From NCBI GenBank assembly GCA_035292885.1, contig DATDPG010000047.1:1-53275 (forward strand): 53,275 bases of DNA, in the 5' to 3' direction. Within the stretch, counting starts at the first letter, position 1. Each line of letters begins with the position of its first letter. The translations under genes and the position numbers were made by a program. The notes beneath the pieces are model-generated. The model was not told the DNA's origin, did no database searches, and saw only the letters and a list, made by a program, of their open reading frames with translations. Origin of the DNA: Bdellovibrionota bacterium (lineage in GTDB: Bacteria; Bdellovibrionota_G; JALEGL01; DATDPG01). This document shows positions 52,801 through 53,275 of the stretch, one piece after another.

Positions 52801-53111
52801 GCGTGGAATCGATGCTCACGGGACGACAAGACTCCGAAAGAAGAAAGCATCTGTTGAACTTCCTGGATCAAACCCGTACGAGCGCCATTCGAACCGATCG
52901 ATTGCCGCTCCTGGTGGAAGCGCTGGAATATGGTTTGGAAGAGAGGCTTCTTAAAGAAGCCCTTTGTCTCGCCGATGAAATCAAATCCTCGTTTCCCCAT
53001 GAGTATCAGATGAATTTTGAGAAAAAAGGCTATTTCCAGCGACTCCGGGAGCTATCCATTACCTGGAGCCAAGCGAAAACTACTGGAGAGCCCCCTCGGC
53101 AAATAGCGTGA
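49893..53111 (+). CDS. Class III adenylate/guanylate cyclase with AAA ATPase and TPR domains
   Basis: 1072 residues. Zinc ribbon at 1-25 (CKQCKGE ... RFCPFCG). Class III cyclase domain at about 33-195: FADVSGFTRLSH with a metal Asp, KIIGDCILFVFG with the second Asp and substrate-side Lys, and MGDPVNMASRLL. A STAND-like ATPase follows (Walker A GSAGNGKTALC near 250) to about 520. The C-terminal half is some ten TPR units (YNLLGYVSYLDQEFQQASDFYQRAHAAFE, ALLNLGNLAFVRHDYSQARDRYLES). This layout is common in myxobacteria and relatives as large signalling proteins. It begins 213 nt beyond the element, so it is host DNA. Confidence 0.92.
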   Translation: MKCKQCKGEIKIENVRFCPFCGFQLRPRSEERRNGIIVFADVSGFTRLSHTLDPDRLRELMDQLMTRFSADVQKWGGVIDKIIGDCILFVFGTEHARPDDPERAMAAIHDLRNEMKSFNDQHSLQLSLHFGASYGTVSVGSVGASTTVMGDPVNMASRLLQVAGGDQVVASKEFVDLLSADYIFEALPPVALKGFDGPVVPHKYIEKSRAALSRKKLVGRENEIQILSNRIDELVREKKGGKFFLFGSAGNGKTALCERAREIAAERGADILSLYFEEGGVGTLAPFLTLAQRILSTHALKKHPDLEIWAKALAEEQTRSEIGVEQLEIFLTQFIEHVLESRPLLFQTEDAHRAEASGLALLERLMKTFEEKPVIFLTTSRIASDKLGEPLEVAPLSEKDARHLVTNLLGDSGRSELLVDEIIPQCGGNPFVLHELARAIKRGVPKEKLFQGNIDFLLASSLDSLTPEDQELIKKASVLGSRIPAFPLAHLSEIEPERLQMRLAQTGLVTFLKNEKMFVFRHDLIREHAYRRINHTVRSQWHGKLGDYLARQESSAEETAYHYLLSGQRENALRWSLAAGRALSKLPGKDRALYFLECAQKLALELENAGSLRDALTSRFYVEARGRSVADALSILSQWFNDAHFVSRDGVSEQLCLIRAEFFFERGQYEEAIREIESLTEKAPQYAKPELGLLKGKIHAQLGHHAEVTRIALRALRNAEPNTDLTGNLYNLLGYVSYLDQEFQQASDFYQRAHAAFEKTEDLRGVQKALLNLGNLAFVRHDYSQARDRYLESIQIAYRFGDLVGYGGGLLRLAQVNYRRLKFSLAIANLKRAISLLQKGQNENLMHQCHLMLGTIAEYLGDFDGAENRLSRAQAYFDTAQDPYNKGRALAALGKLRFNQQRYPEAENAVEEAIRILGTYPNEIQRAELLLIQVLERSGRREEARRKLDLFKARHQGSKLDQVVESDFLCVESMLTGRQDSERRKHLLNFLDQTRTSAIRTDRLPLLVEALEYGLEERLLKEALCLADEIKSSFPHEYQMNFEKKGYFQRLRELSITWSQAKTTGEPPRQIA

Positions 53112-53275
53112 GGCCGATCGGCGTTCCCACGAAAATCCCGCCGTCCGGCTGCCCGGACGAATCGCGTTTGAACGCCACGGCCACAATATTATTCGAAGGG
53201 AGGCCGTCGTTCACTGTGAAGGTAACCAGTTGAACGTTCCCCTCCATATCAACGGTAACGCGCTGAAGACCGATG
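53080..53275 (-). CDS. Two-component-regulator propeller (Reg_prop) protein, C-terminal end
   Basis: The minus strand reads IGLQRVTVDMEGNVQLVTF and TVNDGLPSNNIVAVAFKRD, then GGIFVGTPIGLTLFAEG and ends at TAG 53080. DGLPSNNI-x-A-x-x-x-D ... GGIxVGTxxGLxxF is the blade pattern of Reg_prop beta-propellers. Only the last 64 residues are in the window. The end overlaps the convergent cyclase gene by 32 nt. Confidence 0.7.
   Translation of the reverse strand, partial: IGLQRVTVDMEGNVQLVTFTVNDGLPSNNIVAVAFKRDSSGQPDGGIFVGTPIGLTLFAEGALQ

Noticed and set aside
1-53275. CRISPR arrays or rRNA genes
   Set aside because: No regularly spaced repeats and no rRNA-like stretches were seen on either strand.

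Overview
The window reads as chromosome from a Gram-negative, outer-membrane bacterium of the broad deltaproteobacterial type (Myxococcota/Bdellovibrionota-like). Evidence for this is a complete tolQ-tolR-tolA-tolB run, many lipoproteins, FtsEX-EnvC-CtpA, a class A PBP with an N-terminal PBP1B-like region, an FHA-sigma54 activator, a PilZ protein and a large cyclase-ATPase-TPR protein. Genes are dense, often overlap by 4 nt (ATGA/GTGA), and the backbone is moderately GC-rich. I cannot name the species.

Layout. 1-1582 (-): CpsB-type PHP phosphatase, cell-wall amidase and the 5' part of rph. 1658-6740 (+): nadE, nadK, recO, mazG and a membrane methyltransferase, all tightly coupled. 6811-10507 (-): a small acidic protein, a secreted HExxH lipoprotein, a radical SAM enzyme and a pseudopilin. 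10591-13412 (+): moeA and a TMTC-like GT-C/TPR glycosyltransferase. 13447-17646 (-): tolQ-R-A-B-ppx. 17701-19621: a GerM-domain protein and a convergent GT-C membrane protein. 19658-24268 (+): an unknown protein, ftsE, ftsX, envC and ctpA, a cell-division/peptidoglycan operon. 24342-27637: PilZ, FHA-sigma54 activator (with promoter and palindrome), a decayed HigA antitoxin, a DUF155/RMD1 membrane protein and a lipoprotein. 27654-31421 (-): a 1255-residue exported protein with no recognisable domain. 31598-36216 (+): OmpA/Pal lipoprotein, class A PBP, TPR lipoprotein and enoyl-CoA hydratase. Long fold-back palindromes lie at both ends of the PBP gene. 36224-39373 (-): M48 peptidase with a TerB-like tail, LemA and a LOG-family protein.

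The most interesting part is 39534-49679, an integrative mobilizable element of about 10.1 kb in the 3' end of tRNA-Leu(UAG). A 15-bp copy of the tRNA end lies at the far side, followed by the CCA that the tRNA gene itself now lacks. Paired GGTCAACA integrase arm-type repeats sit just inside each end; on the left an IS200/IS605-type insertion separates them from the core. The element carries a tyrosine integrase, an excisionase-like HTH protein, a MobA relaxase with a MobB-like gene nested out of frame, and MobC. It also has a divergent promoter/operator region, a protein with three RHH-like units, a Schlafen/AlbA-HATPase protein and a three-gene membrane/exported cargo of unknown function. 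The first cargo gene begins with the tail of a second tyrosine recombinase fused in frame. This cargo is the best candidate in the window for an undescribed system, but its role cannot be told from sequence alone.

After the element come a zinc-ribbon class III cyclase/ATPase/TPR protein and, at the window edge, the C-terminus of a beta-propeller protein on the other strand.
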